A DNA stretch of 64,000 nucleotides, taken from contig OX123182.2 of assembly GCA_944739405.2 (NCBI GenBank), positions 15,759,326-15,823,325 of the forward strand, given 5' to 3'. Positions 39,601 to 50,186 of the stretch are shown in pieces. Made by a program: the position numbers and the translations under genes. The notes under the pieces were generated by a model, which was not told where the DNA came from, did not search any database, and saw only the letters and a program-made list of their open reading frames with translations. This stretch comes from Euclidia mi (taxonomy: Eukaryota > Arthropoda > Insecta > Lepidoptera > Erebidae). Position 1 is the first letter of the stretch. The number at the start of each line of letters is the position of its first letter.

Positions 39601-40590
39601 ACCTACCAGCGCCATATTTCGTCTATGCATTGGCAACCGGGGCAGGCGCGGCCTAATTGTTGGTGACATGTACCGATATTGCTCAATCGCACATTTCAAA
39701 GCATCCATAACCTCCTCATTGTACTGAATACTTACGATACAAACCATATCATCCACCTCCACATCGGTATTATTACCCGTCCGCGGTGTATTTGTGTTTA
39801 CGGGAGCACTAGCGGGTTGGACGTGAACGGCCTGGCTCGTAGGTAAGTAGTCTGAGCGTAGCCTATCAAGTACGACGTTATCCAGCTTATTACTACGCTG
39901 GATAACTCGCACCTGATCCGACAATCGTTGAGCGGTAACGTTGATACCAGGTTCCAAAGCCTGAAACAGAAGGAGCATGCGACTGCGATACGCAGTGAGT
40001 TTAGTCCCCCCCTCTGTAGCCCCAAAATATGCGCGCATGACGTTTTCGTTGATGGATTCTGTCCATCGCATGCGCTGCACATTACCACCAGCAGCGAGGA
40101 CCCTGTTTGAGACCGGTGGGTCTCGTGGTCCCAGGCAGGCTGGCGGCCGGCCTCTGCCTCTCCGACGCACAGGTGACGGCGACGACGGCGGCGAGAAGTA
40201 CTCGTCGCTTGAGCTCGACGCAACTGCAGCCGCTGGTGATGTTGGCGCGGGCCTCGATGGCTGCGAGGCGGAGCTCAGCGACGAGCCCGGGGTTGTTGTT
40301 TGTGCTCGTAATTGTTTCTTGGCATTTCTCGTCAACATTTTCCGTTATTTATTTGTATATTATCTTGTTGTTATTTCTTTTGACAGTTTTAATGTCATCG
40401 TAACTATATATTTTTTCTAAATGTTTTGCTTGTGGTGTAATAGACATATTTTTATTTAGATACTTATTTCTTTGATCTTTCTGTAATTCGGATTGATTTA
40501 TAATATATGTATTAACTTTGATAAATTATAAAAAATCAAAAATATAAACAACAAAATTTTAGACCCGGTGTTGACAGCTGGGGTTGCCAC
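36613..40590 (-). mobile_element. Dong/R4-type LINE copy A, near full length
   Basis: Minus strand. The 5' end lies at TGGCAACCCCAGCTGTCAAC (about 40586 down). The single ORF is 40338-36742. The 3' UTR has a repeated 'acatttttaaatat/taaaaatata' motif and ends at the TTA tract. It is bounded by TTA repeats on both sides, about 3978 bp. Its 5' terminal bases resemble those of copy B, so both copies are essentially full-length at the 5' end. Confidence 0.9.
36742..40338 (-). CDS. Dong/R4-type LINE polyprotein: Myb-like, RT, CCHC, restriction-like endonuclease
   Basis: 1198 codons, ATG to stop with no break. Residues 1-85 are Pro/Ser-rich with a basic RRRGRGRPP run. About 87-150 is a Myb-like DNA-binding region (QRMRWTESINENVMRAYFGA, TAQRLSDQVRVIQRS). 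The RT spans about 425-780, with WKSPGPDGLHNYWLKWL, YRPITCLPSVYKLLTSIL, WIDYKKAYDSVPHTWLL, GIFQGDSLSPLWF and FMDD at 705-708. The CCHC is at 1006-1023 (C-x2-C-x8-H-x4-C), followed by the endonuclease PD (1092-1093) and D1108 with KAEKDKQ after. R4/Dong proteins cut a fixed target, here TAA repeats, and reverse transcribe onto it. All catalytic landmarks are present, so this copy may be competent; that is inference. Overlapping plus-strand frames are shadows. Confidence 0.95.
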   Translation of the reverse strand: MLTRNAKKQLRAQTTTPGSSLSSASQPSRPAPTSPAAAVASSSSDEYFSPPSSPSPVRRRGRGRPPACLGPRDPPVSNRVLAAGGNVQRMRWTESINENVMRAYFGATEGGTKLTAYRSRMLLLFQALEPGINVTAQRLSDQVRVIQRSNKLDNVVLDRLRSDYLPTSQAVHVQPASAPVNTNTPRTGNNTDVEVDDMVCIVSIQYNEEVMDALKCAIEQYRYMSPTIRPRLPRLPMHRRNMALVGALDSLLTSFLENSENLGDTHSILYCAAVAACRMAGVKFQEHDTVMRQRSAVPAWQCRIERRITETRALIGKLICFRSGNTRPRVMRFVRRAFLGTGISPHEYTSRITERIDFLKQKVYAWANRIRRYRKRVDRYMLNRTFQRDQKWVYRNWDRPDQDVANGQLPDTDATNRFWRSIWSAPIGHTEGGWIRDVERTCEHIPEMDNVVISGEDVTSAVRSLSNWKSPGPDGLHNYWLKWLRSSHDRLASQFQSAIESGSIPDFMTTGVTHLLHKTGSTTEPGNYRPITCLPSVYKLLTSILRAKILKHIELNSIMSHTQNGCKKGARGTKELLLIDMTISQQVRRNRKDMAACWIDYKKAYDSVPHTWLLRVLELYKINTTLRTFLRSCMGQWKTVLGYPGCRRIQGNGELVKIERGIFQGDSLSPLWFCLALNPLSTLLEGSGLGYRLRRGGQVISHLLFMDDLKLFAHTNSQLMDLLKITESFSNSIKMEFGVDKCAVIHVKQGRMVESEGIQLSDSINLRSLLRTNTYKYLGMSQALCINETDMKQSLQEHFFGRLTKVLKSLLSGGNKVRACNGWVMPVLMYSFGILKWTQTELDALDRKVRTMLTAYRMHHPRSSVMRLYIPRKCGGRGFLNVKSLHNREVCNLREYFLNANVDMHRDVVAVDAGLTPLSLSKDNWRRPVVLSTDDRKLVWQSKELHGRFYRALHGPEVDLLASVNWLRFGDLFGETEGFVCAIADEVIKTNNYRKYILRDGTTDICRACHQPGESLRHIISGCSRLANSEYLHRHNQVARVIHQQLALKYRLVDGEVPYYRYVAEPVLDNGHITLYWDRSIITDRTVVANKPDIVLIDRSERRAIIVDVAIPHDGNLVKAEKDKQIKYLDLAHEIVDMWDVDSAIIVPIIVTVNGLIPKSLTQHLRRLALEPWVRGLIQKAVLLDTARTVRRFLSLEP

Positions 40591-40611
40591 TTATTATTAT
40601 TATTATTATTA
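40591..40611. repeat. (TTA)7 tract shared by tandem LINE copies A and B
   Basis: About seven TTA units join the 5' end of copy A to the 3' end of copy B with no other sequence. Confidence 0.95.
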
Positions 40612-43600
40612 TCATCTTTATTTCCTATTTTTCAAATTAAAATTACATTTTTAAATATATCATTCACTAAAAAAAAACACATTTAAAAATATAAAATTAA
40701 CCGTGGGGTCCCACCAGCATCGGGCACAGGGTCCAAGCTGCCAGTGGTTAGGGCTCCAGAGACAGGAACTTCCTCACAATACGTGCCGTGTCGAGAAGAA
40801 CTGCCTTTTGCATCAGACCCTTGACCCAAGCACCCAACGCGAGCCTCTTAAGATGACGATCGAGGCTCTTGGCTATTAGACCATTAACCGTCACAACTAT
40901 CGGCACAATAATTGCCGAGTCCACATCCCACATGTCGACAATCTCGTGAGCCAAGTCCAGATATTTAATCTGTTTGTCTTTCTCGGCTTTGACGAGATTT
41001 TCGTCATGGGGAATGGTGACATCAACAATTATTGCGAGGCGCTCTGATCGATCTATCACCACAATATCAGGTTTCTTGGCTACAACAGTCCTGTCTGTGA
41101 CGATAGATCGATCCCAGTACAATGTGGCATGGCCATTTTCGAGAACTGGCTCTGCCACATACCTGTAGTACGGTACCTCGATGTCTACAAGTTTGTATTT
41201 CAGAGCAAGTTGCTGGTGAATGATTCTGGCTACTTGGTTATGTCTGTGCAAGTACTCGCCGTTAGCAAGACGTGAACAACCGGAAACAATATGCCTGAGG
41301 GATTCACCAGGCTGGTGACACGCACGGCAAATATCGGTAGTGCCATCCCTCAGGATATATTTCCGGTAGTTATTCGTCTTGATAACTTCGTCAGCAATTG
41401 CACAAACAAACCCTTCGGTTTCCCCAAAGAGGTCACCGAAGCGTAGCCAGTTCACCGAGGCTAATAAGTCTACATCGGGTCCATACAGAGCCCGATGGAA
41501 CCTGCCATGAAGCTCCTTGCTCTGCCACACACGCTTGCGATCATCAGTACTGAGTACTACAGGTATGCGCCAGTTCTCCTTAGCCAACTTGAGCGGGGTG
41601 AATCCATTGTCCACTGCGACAACATCTCGATGCATGTCCACGTTCGCCCGGAGAAAATATTCTCTGAGATTGCACACCTCGCGGTTGTGTAGGGTCTTGA
41701 CATTCAGAAAGCCACGACCCCCACACTTCCGCGGGATGTACAACCTCATTACGGATGAACGTGGATGATGCATACGATATGCCGTCAACAATGTGCGGAC
41801 TCTTCTGTCCAGGGCGTCCAATTCAGACTGAGTCTACTTGAGTATGCCAAAGGAGTATACAAGAAGTGGCATGACCCAACCGTTGCAAGCACGAACCTTG
41901 TTGCCACCTGATAAAAGACTTTTCAGTACTTTATTCAGGCGGCCAAAGAAACGCTCTTGCAACGATTGCTTCATGACGGTTTCATTGATACTTAAAGCCT
42001 GTGACATACCCAAGTACTTATAGGTATCAGTCAAGAGAAGCGTTCTTAGGTTAATGGAATCTGAGAGTTAAATCCCTTCAGATTCCACCATCCTTCCCTG
42101 CTTCACATGAATGACAGCACATTTATCCACACCGAACTCCATATTGATTGACTTACTAAAGTTTTGGGTTACTTTTAGTAAATCTATCAATTGGGCATCA
42201 GAGTGGGCAAATAACTTCAGGTCATCCATGAAAAACAGGTGAGATATGACCTGACCACTTCTCTTTAACCTGTAGCCTAACCTTGAACCCTCCAGTAAAG
42301 TACTGAGAGGGTTCATGGCTAGGCAAAACCAAAGGGGACTCAGACTGTCGCCCTGAAAAATTCCCCGCTCAATTTTAATACGTTCGCCGTCCTCCTGGAT
42401 CCTTTGGCATCCTGGATAGCAAAGAGTCGTATTCCATTGCCCCATACATGACTTTAAGAAGGTGCGTAGAGTTGTATTTACTTTATACAACTCCAACACC
42501 CTCAAAAGCCATGTATGCGGCACGGAGTCATACGCTTTCTTATAATCTATCCAACATGCCGCCAGATCCTTTCGGTTACGGCGAACTTGTTGGCTAATGG
42601 CCATGTCAATGAGGAGGAGCTCCTTAGTACCACGAGCCCCCCTCCTACATCCATTCTGAGAGGCTGACATAATAAAATTGTCTTCGACATGTTTAGCTAC
42701 TTTAGCTCTCAGAATAGATGTAAGAAGTTTATAGACCGATGGTAAACACGTAATCGGTCTATAATTGCCGGGCTCGCTAGTATTGCCAGTCTTATGGAGC
42801 AGGTGGGTAATTCCAGTCGTCATAAAGGTTGGCAACGATCCAGATTCCAAGGTTGATTGGAATTGAGATGCCAAACGTTCATGCGAACTACGTAGCCATT
42901 TCAGCCAGAAATTGTGCAGTCCGTCCAATCCTGGAGATTTCCAATTAGATAATGGACGGACTGCTTGTGAAATGTCCTGGCTAGAAATGGCCACGCATTC
43001 CTTTTCGGGAATATGTTCGCATGCACGTTCGATGTCTCGCATCCAATCACCTTCGTTATGACCAATGGGCATCGAACAGATGCTACGCCAGAACATGCCT
43101 GTGGCGTCCGCATCTGGCCGCTGCACATTAGTCACACATTGATCTGGTCGTTTCCAACTTCTATATACCCACCTTTGGTCCCTCTGGAATGCACTATTAA
43201 TGATGTACCGGTCCACACGTTTCTTAAACCTACGAATTCGGTTTGCCCATGCATAGACTTTCTGTTTTAGGTAGTCAATGCGCTCCGTGACCCGGGCTAT
43301 ATAATCTTGAGGACTAATGTTAGTCCCCGAAAAAGCCCGTTTCACAAAGCGCATTACCCTAAGGCGTGTATTCCCCTCCCTAAAACAGATCAGCTTGCCA
43401 ATAAGTGCCCTTGCCTCGGTAATACGCCGCTCAATCCTGCACTGCCACGCCGGTACAGCAGACCTTTGTCGTACAACGGTATCAGTTTCAGGAAACTTAA
43501 CACCAGCTATACGACAAGCCGCCACGGCGGTACAGTACAAGATTGAATGCGTATCACCGAGATCCTCGCTATTATCTAAATAATTTGATAATAACGAGTC

Positions 43601-44357
43601 AAGAGCACTTATCAGCGCTATATTTCGCCTATGCACAGGCAACCTCGGTAGACGAGGCCTGATACCTAGTGGAGTGTACCGGTAGTCCCTAATAGCACAT
43701 TCCAAAGCGTCCTTTACCTCCTCATTGCACTGGGTACTTACATTATCAACCATGTCATCCTCCTCCCTGACGGCACTACCGCCTATTGGCGGTGCGGTCA
43801 GTGCTGATGTCTGTGTAGGCTGGACGGGGGTGGCATGGCTCGAAGGTAAGTACTCTGAGCGAATCCTATCAAGCACGGCATTATCCAACTTGCCACTGCG
43901 CTGGATAACCCGTACCTGATCCGATAGTCGTTGAGCCGTGACGTTGATGCTTGGTTCCAAGGCCTGAAACAAAGACAGCATGCGACTACGGTACGCAGTG
44001 AGGTTAGTGCCCCCCTCTGTCGCCCCAAAATATGCGCGCATGACATGTTCGTTTATTAATGTCGTCCACTTCATGCGCTGCACATTACCACCGGCAGCGA
44101 GGACCCTATTTTCGTAAATATTGTTATTGTTAGTGGTTGACGTGTCATATTTGTTGTGACGGCTGTCATCTCTTCACTTTTTCTTTATTTGTTTATTTAT
44201 GGTGGTTTTTACCAAACATTTCCTTCTTTTGCTTGAGTTTTATATACTAATTTAGATGCGATATATTATTACAATTTGAATAAAGTGAAATTCGTGAAAT
44301 ATTAATATTTAAAAATCTTTGATGAAAAAAGCACGTTGACATTCGTGGTGTTGCCAG
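40612..44357 (-). mobile_element. Dong/R4-type LINE copy B, full length but inactivated
   Basis: Minus strand, about 3746 bp. The 5' end is CTGGCAACACCACGAATGTC (44357 down), like copy A. The 3' UTR repeats the 'acatttttaaatat...taaaaatata' motif. Flanked by TTA tracts. By eye the coding DNA differs from copy A at very roughly 15-20% of positions, so the two belong to different lineages rather than being a recent duplication. Confidence 0.9.
40748..44173 (-). pseudogene. Dong/R4-type LINE polyprotein, copy B, two nonsense codons
   Basis: One continuous frame with the same order as copy A: Myb-like QRMKWTTLINEHVMRAYFGA, RT with DYKKAYDSVPHTWLL and FMDD, CCHC CRACHQPGESLRHIVSGC, endonuclease PDIVVIDRSE...IIVDVTIP. 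A TAA at 42068-42070 replaces a Gln codon (copy A residue 759). A TAG at 41834-41836 replaces a Trp codon (residue 837). Translation would stop after the RT core and lose the nuclease. The frame is open upstream to 44173 without an ATG before the internal Met at QRM. The Pro/Ser-rich, RGRGRPP N-terminus of copy A is absent: ENRVLAAGG is preceded by unrelated Asn/Thr codons. Confidence 0.93.
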
Positions 44358-44377
44358 ATTATTATTATTATTATTAT
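44358..44377. repeat. (ATT)n tract at the 5' edge of LINE copy B
   Basis: Six to seven ATT units follow the element's 5' end. This is the third TTA tract of the tandem. Confidence 0.93.
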
Positions 44378-45634
44378 AAAAAAATCTTACATGTTGTCAT
44401 AGTTTTAATCAGAACTTTAAATCTCTGAAGTCAGATTTAATATTTAAAACCCGAATTCGTATCCATTTATATTGAGTAACTCGATATCCACAATCTTTAG
44501 AAACTAAGGCGCCGCCCTTACTTCAATATAACCCTACTCAATGCGGTATTGCCCCAAGGACCAATATTTCCCTAAAATTTGATTTCAAAGATGTAATTGA
44601 AATAACTCAAGTCTGCCGTCGAAAATCAAATATTTCGCTTAAAGACGTTGTTGACCGAAATTGAAAGTATTACGGTACTCTCTCAAGGGACGGTAGAGAT
44701 GAGGACTACACAATAACGACTGATTGACGAAATTAATTCATGTTTACTTTTGAATGGGAATTCCTTGAATCATTGGCTTATTTGGACACAGCAACCTTTG
44801 TTGACGTTCTGGGAAGACGATTAACTCCCATAGGCTTTCATGTTTCCCTATAGATAAGATGTTTTCGGAATTCTGCGTTTTAAATTCTTCTTCTTCATAC
44901 AAGTACTTAATTTAATGTGTATAGGTATACCTAAACTTTTCTTCAGTGTTTCAACCGAATCACAGCGGCCGAAGGTCACGAAGGAACTAAGTAAACGTGA
45001 ATAAACTTCTATATTGTAAACAAATCGCCAAAGTTGTTCGTAAAAAGTTCTACATGAATTTCAGGTCTATGAAATTAAATCTGCCAATTTCAGTTATGTA
45101 TGCTGATGCTTACTGTGCTACGTTGTTTTTCTTCTGCCTTATGATAATACGCACATAGACACGTACACTTACCTTAAGGCAAATCATAAATGGTAAATTT
45201 CTTTGTTCTGGAATAAGAACAATGTAACATTTTCCCTTACACGGTTGATCGCTTGATATTTCTAGCGCACACGCTTCAGAGACGAGGACTCTAAAGACAT
45301 CCAATAAAAATGCTTAAAATAAATTCATTTCCATGTAGAATGCCAGCGGTTAAACGTCCGGATATCTGAGGCGTTCGGCGTGGACGCTGCTATAAAGGAG
45401 AATATTAATATTTTCACATACTATACCGCAGGGCAGAATTTCTTGAGACGAAACTCTGAAGTATTGAATAGAAAGATTTATGTGTCCGAGGAATTTGTGG
45501 TCTTGCGTAATATAAGATTTATTTTAAGATAGCAACTCTCGTGCTAAACTTAAATCTTGTGTCGCGTAGGGTTTCAGAAACATTAAATCAACGGACACAA
45601 AGTGCACTCAGATTCAAGAATTTTTAGGTCACAT
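44378..45634. other. Unassigned AT-rich sequence
   Basis: No gene or repeat partner recognised in 1.26 kb. A 64-codon minus-strand frame at 45304-45110 has no domain. Confidence 0.35.
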
Positions 45635-45725
45635 AAAGTGGTGTCTCTGGTGGGGATCGAATCCACAGCACTTGGCCCAGTACTAAACGGCGAGGTGACC
45701 GCTTAAACCACTCCGTCATCAGTGC
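45635..45725 (-). mobile_element. tRNA-like SINE head (minus)
   Basis: The minus strand reads 'cactgatgacggagtggttt' 'aagcggtcacctcgcc' (A box, Leu/Ser-like) and GGATTCGATCCCC (B box). No CCA-stem logic beyond the head is clear and the flanks are AT-rich, so a SINE or tRNA relic is likelier than a working tRNA gene. Confidence 0.5.
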
Positions 45726-47856
45726 AATCTAGATCAGTACATTAATAAGATTTGCGTACAGGATAGATTTTTTGGACTGAGTTTTTGTGATTGGTTTATA
45801 CCTTTTTTAATAACATTATGAGTCTACCTAACTTAAATGAACACCTCTTGTTGAATTGAAATAATTGTTTGAGTATTAAATTTACTAGTAAAGCTAACAT
45901 TTTGTCGAATCTAATTAGGCTAGAAAACGGACCCCGATCTCTAGTGTCTTGCCTGCAACTGAGACACCGATGTAAATGCTAAATATATTTACAAGAATAA
46001 TAATAAAATATAGTGGCAACCTATTGTTCCAACGGCAGCGTCGAGCAGAAAAGCAAAATATTCATTTTTGAAAGTATTATTTCACACATAATAACTAAAT
46101 GTAAATTAGAATCATTAAGTAATTAATATATTAAAGTTCATGAGCGTGACACTGTGACCTATATTTGAATAGCTAATTTTGTCTTTGAGTAATGATAGCG
46201 TCTGTTCCATATGTAAGCATTTTTCATATGAATCTAATTACTAGTTGATGGTTTTGAATATATTATAATTATATAAATGATAGAATAAAGTACTCATATT
46301 CAATCTTACTTCCTTTTATAAACACGAAAGTCTGTGGGGACGAATGTAGGCATGTTGGTTATTCTTTGACGCAAAAACGATTAAACAGACCTTGGTGAAA
46401 CTTAAAAGCAACGTAGCTTGAAGCACGTTATATATTTGATTGCGAAAAATTTATGCGTAAAAGCTTGTATCATAAATATAACCAATGTAAGCATGGTTGC
46501 TCACGGCACTGACTTTTATACACAAATAGTTGAGAATGTAATACATCAAGTAGTAGGTAAAGTCGAGCTTATTTTTATATTCTGTCGTTGTAAAGGAAAG
46601 GTAAAATGGACGCAGTAAAAGGGAATAAGAATAATTTGGTTTTTTCTTTGACATGTGCACATACAATATTTTAGATATTCCCTTCAATTCTGGCTTAGGT
46701 TTTCTGGATAATACATTAAGGACGTTTTTTATTATTGTCGGCATAAATGTAAGTAAATATTTATGTTAAATCATACCTAGAGCTTTCAGAGGATTTATAA
46801 TATTTGGTTTTTAATTTTATTAGCATCAAAATACTTTCAAAGTTGCGCGATTTGTAAATCTATGTAATGGGTTTGTACTTTATCTCTTAATAATTTAAAA
46901 AGAACGCTGTCAAATACCTTCTATTTGTCCCGTCATTTTGGCATTGGTTATAGATCCCTGTCAACCGTGGTTACTTTCACTGGTCGGCAACTTTGGAATT
47001 ACTTATATTACCCACAAAATTACTATTATAATAGTAATGAGCGTCCGTGCAGTTTGACGATAAGTATTTGTGAGATTGCGTGGCTTGAAAGGCAAGCTTG
47101 ACTAAAAGTAATGTAACCTTCTACTAGACTTGTAGACCTTCTTCTACCTTGGTTTAACGTGATGATTTGCACAAAGATTGATCGTCATAAGTAACTAGAC
47201 AAAACTGTTACCTATTGAATATATACTACCTGTATACAATGACATTTAATAACCACACCAAGTATTGCATTTCTTAACACCCACCATAAACTCTACTTAG
47301 TAAAAAAAATGGCTGTCATCCAAACGACTCAGCGAAGCGGGCGTTCAAGAAAAAATTGCGTCATCTTTAAAGCTCCGAACTTAAGCTGCCGAGCGACGTA
47401 CCCTTCGTGACGTAAGCACATAACACATACCACAAGTTTGTCAACGAAATGATTTACTCAACAAAAACTATGTAGAATATTTTGAGCGGCAATATAAACT
47501 TTGTTGTATAATATTGTCATATAGAGTTGTAGAACAAACAGTAAGCTCTGACTAGAGACTAGGCTCATATATGTGAGAAATTATATTTTATTACAGATTA
47601 GTGCTGCTTCATTCCATGTTATATTTATTAACTTTGACCTAAATGCCTTGAGCATTTTGACCTTAAAGTAGCGCACAGACAAAATAATTATATTTGGATC
47701 TAGACATACGCGGATATTTTATTTAAGAACGATATTTACTTTTATTGTATTTATGCAATGAAAGGTGATGCGTGAGGTTTGTAAAGATAAAATCACGTGG
47801 CATTCTGCTGTCTCTACCTACCCCAACGAGAAAAAGGCTTGAATATATTATATACT
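45726..47856. other. Unassigned AT-rich sequence
   Basis: About 2.1 kb. Only short frames (46418-46618 +, 46744-46451 -) with no domains. No repeat partner noticed. Confidence 0.35.
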
Positions 47857-47900
47857 TATTACTTACGTATGTACAGTTTATTACTTACGTATGTACAGTT
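47857..47900. repeat. 22-bp tandem duplication
   Basis: The unit TTATTACTTACGTATGTACA plus GT occurs twice head to tail (47857-47878, 47879-47900), identical. Confidence 0.85.
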
Positions 47901-48295
47901 CAAAGCACATAGTGAATTAAAACTGCAAACGAAATTCTTCAAACCAATCTAGTAAGCAAACACAAACAATATTTTATGCATTCAAATAATTTCACACAAA
48001 CTACGTGTAGTACCACGTATTTTCAAACGTACGCCGCTTTATGTACCGTTTAAAGCTAAATTAACATGACTAGCTTATGCATAGTTAATCTCGACGGATT
48101 CCCCGCGCAACACACCTCCGCGACACTGGGATAACGTGTTATTCATAATTGAGTGCTGTTATAATATACGACAAAGGCCTTTTAAACCAACAACCAAAAA
48201 AGGGTGACGTTCTCAATTCAATCTTGGGTTTTTTTTGTTTAGTTGTTACCTCATAACTTCGCCATTTATTAAATTATCTGTATCTGTAACAAAGA
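47901..48295. other. Unassigned AT-rich sequence
   Basis: Nothing recognised. Confidence 0.35.
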
Positions 48296-48650
48296 GCTAT
48301 GGAGAACAGCATCCTTGGTATTTCACTCAAAGATAGGATAAGAAACACTGAGCTGTACTCCACAGCTAAAGTTAAAGATGTGGGGAAAAAGGCTGCCAGC
48401 CTGAAATGAAACTGGGCGGGCCACGTCAGCCGGATGCGCGAGGGTCGTTGGGCGAAAATCTCGACACTGTAGGTACCAGAAAATGGACGACGTCGCCGGT
48501 GCCGGCCTTGAAAGAGGTGGCAGGTTGACCTGGACGCCTACCACAAAAGTTGGCTTGAGACTGCAGGCGACAAGAAAGTTTGGAAAGATTTGGGGGAGGC
48601 CTTTGCCCAGCAGGGAGGCAATACAGGCAAAACAAAAAAAAGCTGTAACA
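48296..48650 (+). pseudogene. RTE-like LINE C-terminus and 3' end (plus)
   Basis: The frame reads MENSILGISLKDRIRNTELY, NWAGHVSRMREGRWA (with stops between), then DLDAYHKSWLETAG, KKVWKDLGEAFAQQ. This parallels the end of the RTE copy at 17072-17450 (LGVSLRDRIRNEEI, WAGHIARRTDGRW, LGEAYVQQ). 5'-truncated, several stops. Confidence 0.8.
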
Positions 48651-48874
48651 AAATAAAGTAAAGTTCTCTTTGATAAACTATAAACCGGACCACGCGCTCC
48701 AAAGACGAATTGTTGATGATGGCAATCATCATCGTCTTATTAAAACGAAGCTGACAGCGACCATATTTTCATGCAACGCGTTTGGAATTTAAGAATAAAC
48801 TGCAATTTAATCATTCAAAAACATATAGAAAGCTAAGAGGTCAAGTAGTTAATTATTGCTTGCCCTGCGCCTCG

Positions 48875-49112
48875 GAGAGCACATTACCGTCAGTCCCAGC
48901 TTTCATGAAGATCTTTGAAAGTCGTTACGGGTAGTCAGTACCCTCAAACAAACTGATACTGATTACGGAGGTCAGACGGCAGTCGCTCTGTGGAAAAGCT
49001 GATATTTTGTCATAATATCTGGTTAGACCAGTAAGCGACCCCGGGCTCCAAGTGTAGGTCTTGGATGAAACCGGGAAAACGCTTGGAGGATGAAGATGAT
49101 GATGATGATATA
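48875..49112 (+). repeat. Dispersed repeat X with (GAT)n tail
   Basis: Full 3' half: 'gtcagtcccagctttcatga', 'agtcgttacgggtagtcagt', 'tggttagaccagtaagcgac', 'cttggatgaaaccggg.aaa', then GATGATGATGATGAT. The tail fixes orientation and suggests RTE-type mobilisation. Confidence 0.75.
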
Positions 49113-49439
49113 GAAAGCTAAAAGGAATTTTACAATGATTTACTAATTAAATCGTACCATTCCCGTATCGTCACTTACAACAAATGACTTCGGTGTAATT
49201 GATCTAGTTCCCCCGAGCAGTTCGTGCGTCGCTGCGTCAATCAAACCGAGATAAGTTGTTAACGATCGCGAACTACCAAACCTAGTGCTAATTTGTTCTA
49301 TTGGTTTTAGGTTGCTGCAGAATTGATACTGTGTTGATTTGGTTTTGAAAACTATATAATATACGTGGCTACTGCCATAGTAAATTAGGCTATAGTAATA
49401 AAAGTGTACATATTTTTTTCTCTATAGCAAAAGACTAGA
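49113..49439. other. Unassigned AT-rich sequence
   Basis: Nothing recognised. Confidence 0.3.
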
Positions 49440-49680
49440 TCATCATCATCAGCCTTTAACAGTCTACTAATAGACTAGGCCTCTCCTTTGAAAGGAGGAA
49501 TTGGCATACTACACCACGCTGGCCAAACGCGTTGGTGTAGGAATTGTATCAGGTTTTCCTTCTCTTACAGTGCAGTTCTCTGCATAATATGCTCCCTCTG
49601 TCGGCTCTTACGACACCCATGGGAGACATTCCGTATTCTTAATCCGTCACCACACGGACGAAAATTAGATAATTTAGTTT
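49440..49680 (-). repeat. LINE 3' region (minus), related to the SINE 5' module
   Basis: (CAT)n at the left, then 'ctactaatagactaggcctc'. On the minus strand, 'ccgtgtggtgacggattaag' and 'cccatgggtgtcgtaagagc' match the first module of the composite SINEs at 26300 and 35009. Noncoding. Confidence 0.6.
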
Positions 49681-49884
49681 AGTTGAATACTCGAATTGAG
49701 TAAAGTGTTAAGCGGCTGCCTCGCACTGCGGCTGCAACAACTGTTCTATCCAAAACTGTATGATGGACAAATTATTGTTTCTAGTCTAAGTGTTCACAGG
49801 CATACGGTACTAGCGACTATGTTCGTAGTCCGTAGGTAAGCTTGGATTGTATCTCGATACACTCTTGTTATTACGTAGGTATAA

Positions 49885-50110
49885 TATCTGATATATAAAA
49901 TTCTTGCGTTACTGATTGACTGACAGACAAAACACTGCCCAAACGATTGGCCCCAAGAAGCTGAAATTTGCCATGTGCCTTCCTTGGGTACCGAAGGGGT
50001 ACAATAAGAAGTAATTTCCTAAAATTACTACGGGATCTTTGCCATGTGCCTTCCTTGGGTATCGAAGGGGTACAATAAGAAGTAATTTCCTAAAATTACT
50101 ACGGGATCAG
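49885..50110 (+). mobile_element. 206-bp-family Helitron-like element with internal duplication
   Basis: 'tgatatataaaattcttgcg', 'ttactgattgactgacagac', 'tgaaatttgccatgtgcctt', 'ccttgggtaccgaaggggta'. A 71-bp unit (49970-50040) is repeated directly at 50041-50108 with about two changes. Ends eroded. Confidence 0.65.
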
Positions 50111-50136
50111 TAAGACACGGATCAATTTAAACAATG

Positions 50137-50186
50137 TTCGTGTGTAGCTTTGGCCCTCCCAGAGAATACCCACAGCTACACACGAA
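50137..50186. repeat. Inverted repeat (13-bp arms, 24-nt loop)
   Basis: TTCGTGTGTAGCT at 50137-50149 is mirrored at 50174-50186. Confidence 0.7.

Noticed and set aside
39798..40223. 141-codon minus-strand ORF, and several plus-strand frames over 36.9-44 kb
   Set aside because: Alternate frames of the Dong-type polyprotein genes, with no motifs of their own.
45635..45725. Functional tRNA-Ser/Leu gene
   Set aside because: The boxes are present, but I could not pair a full acceptor stem. A SINE or tRNA relic is the safer call.
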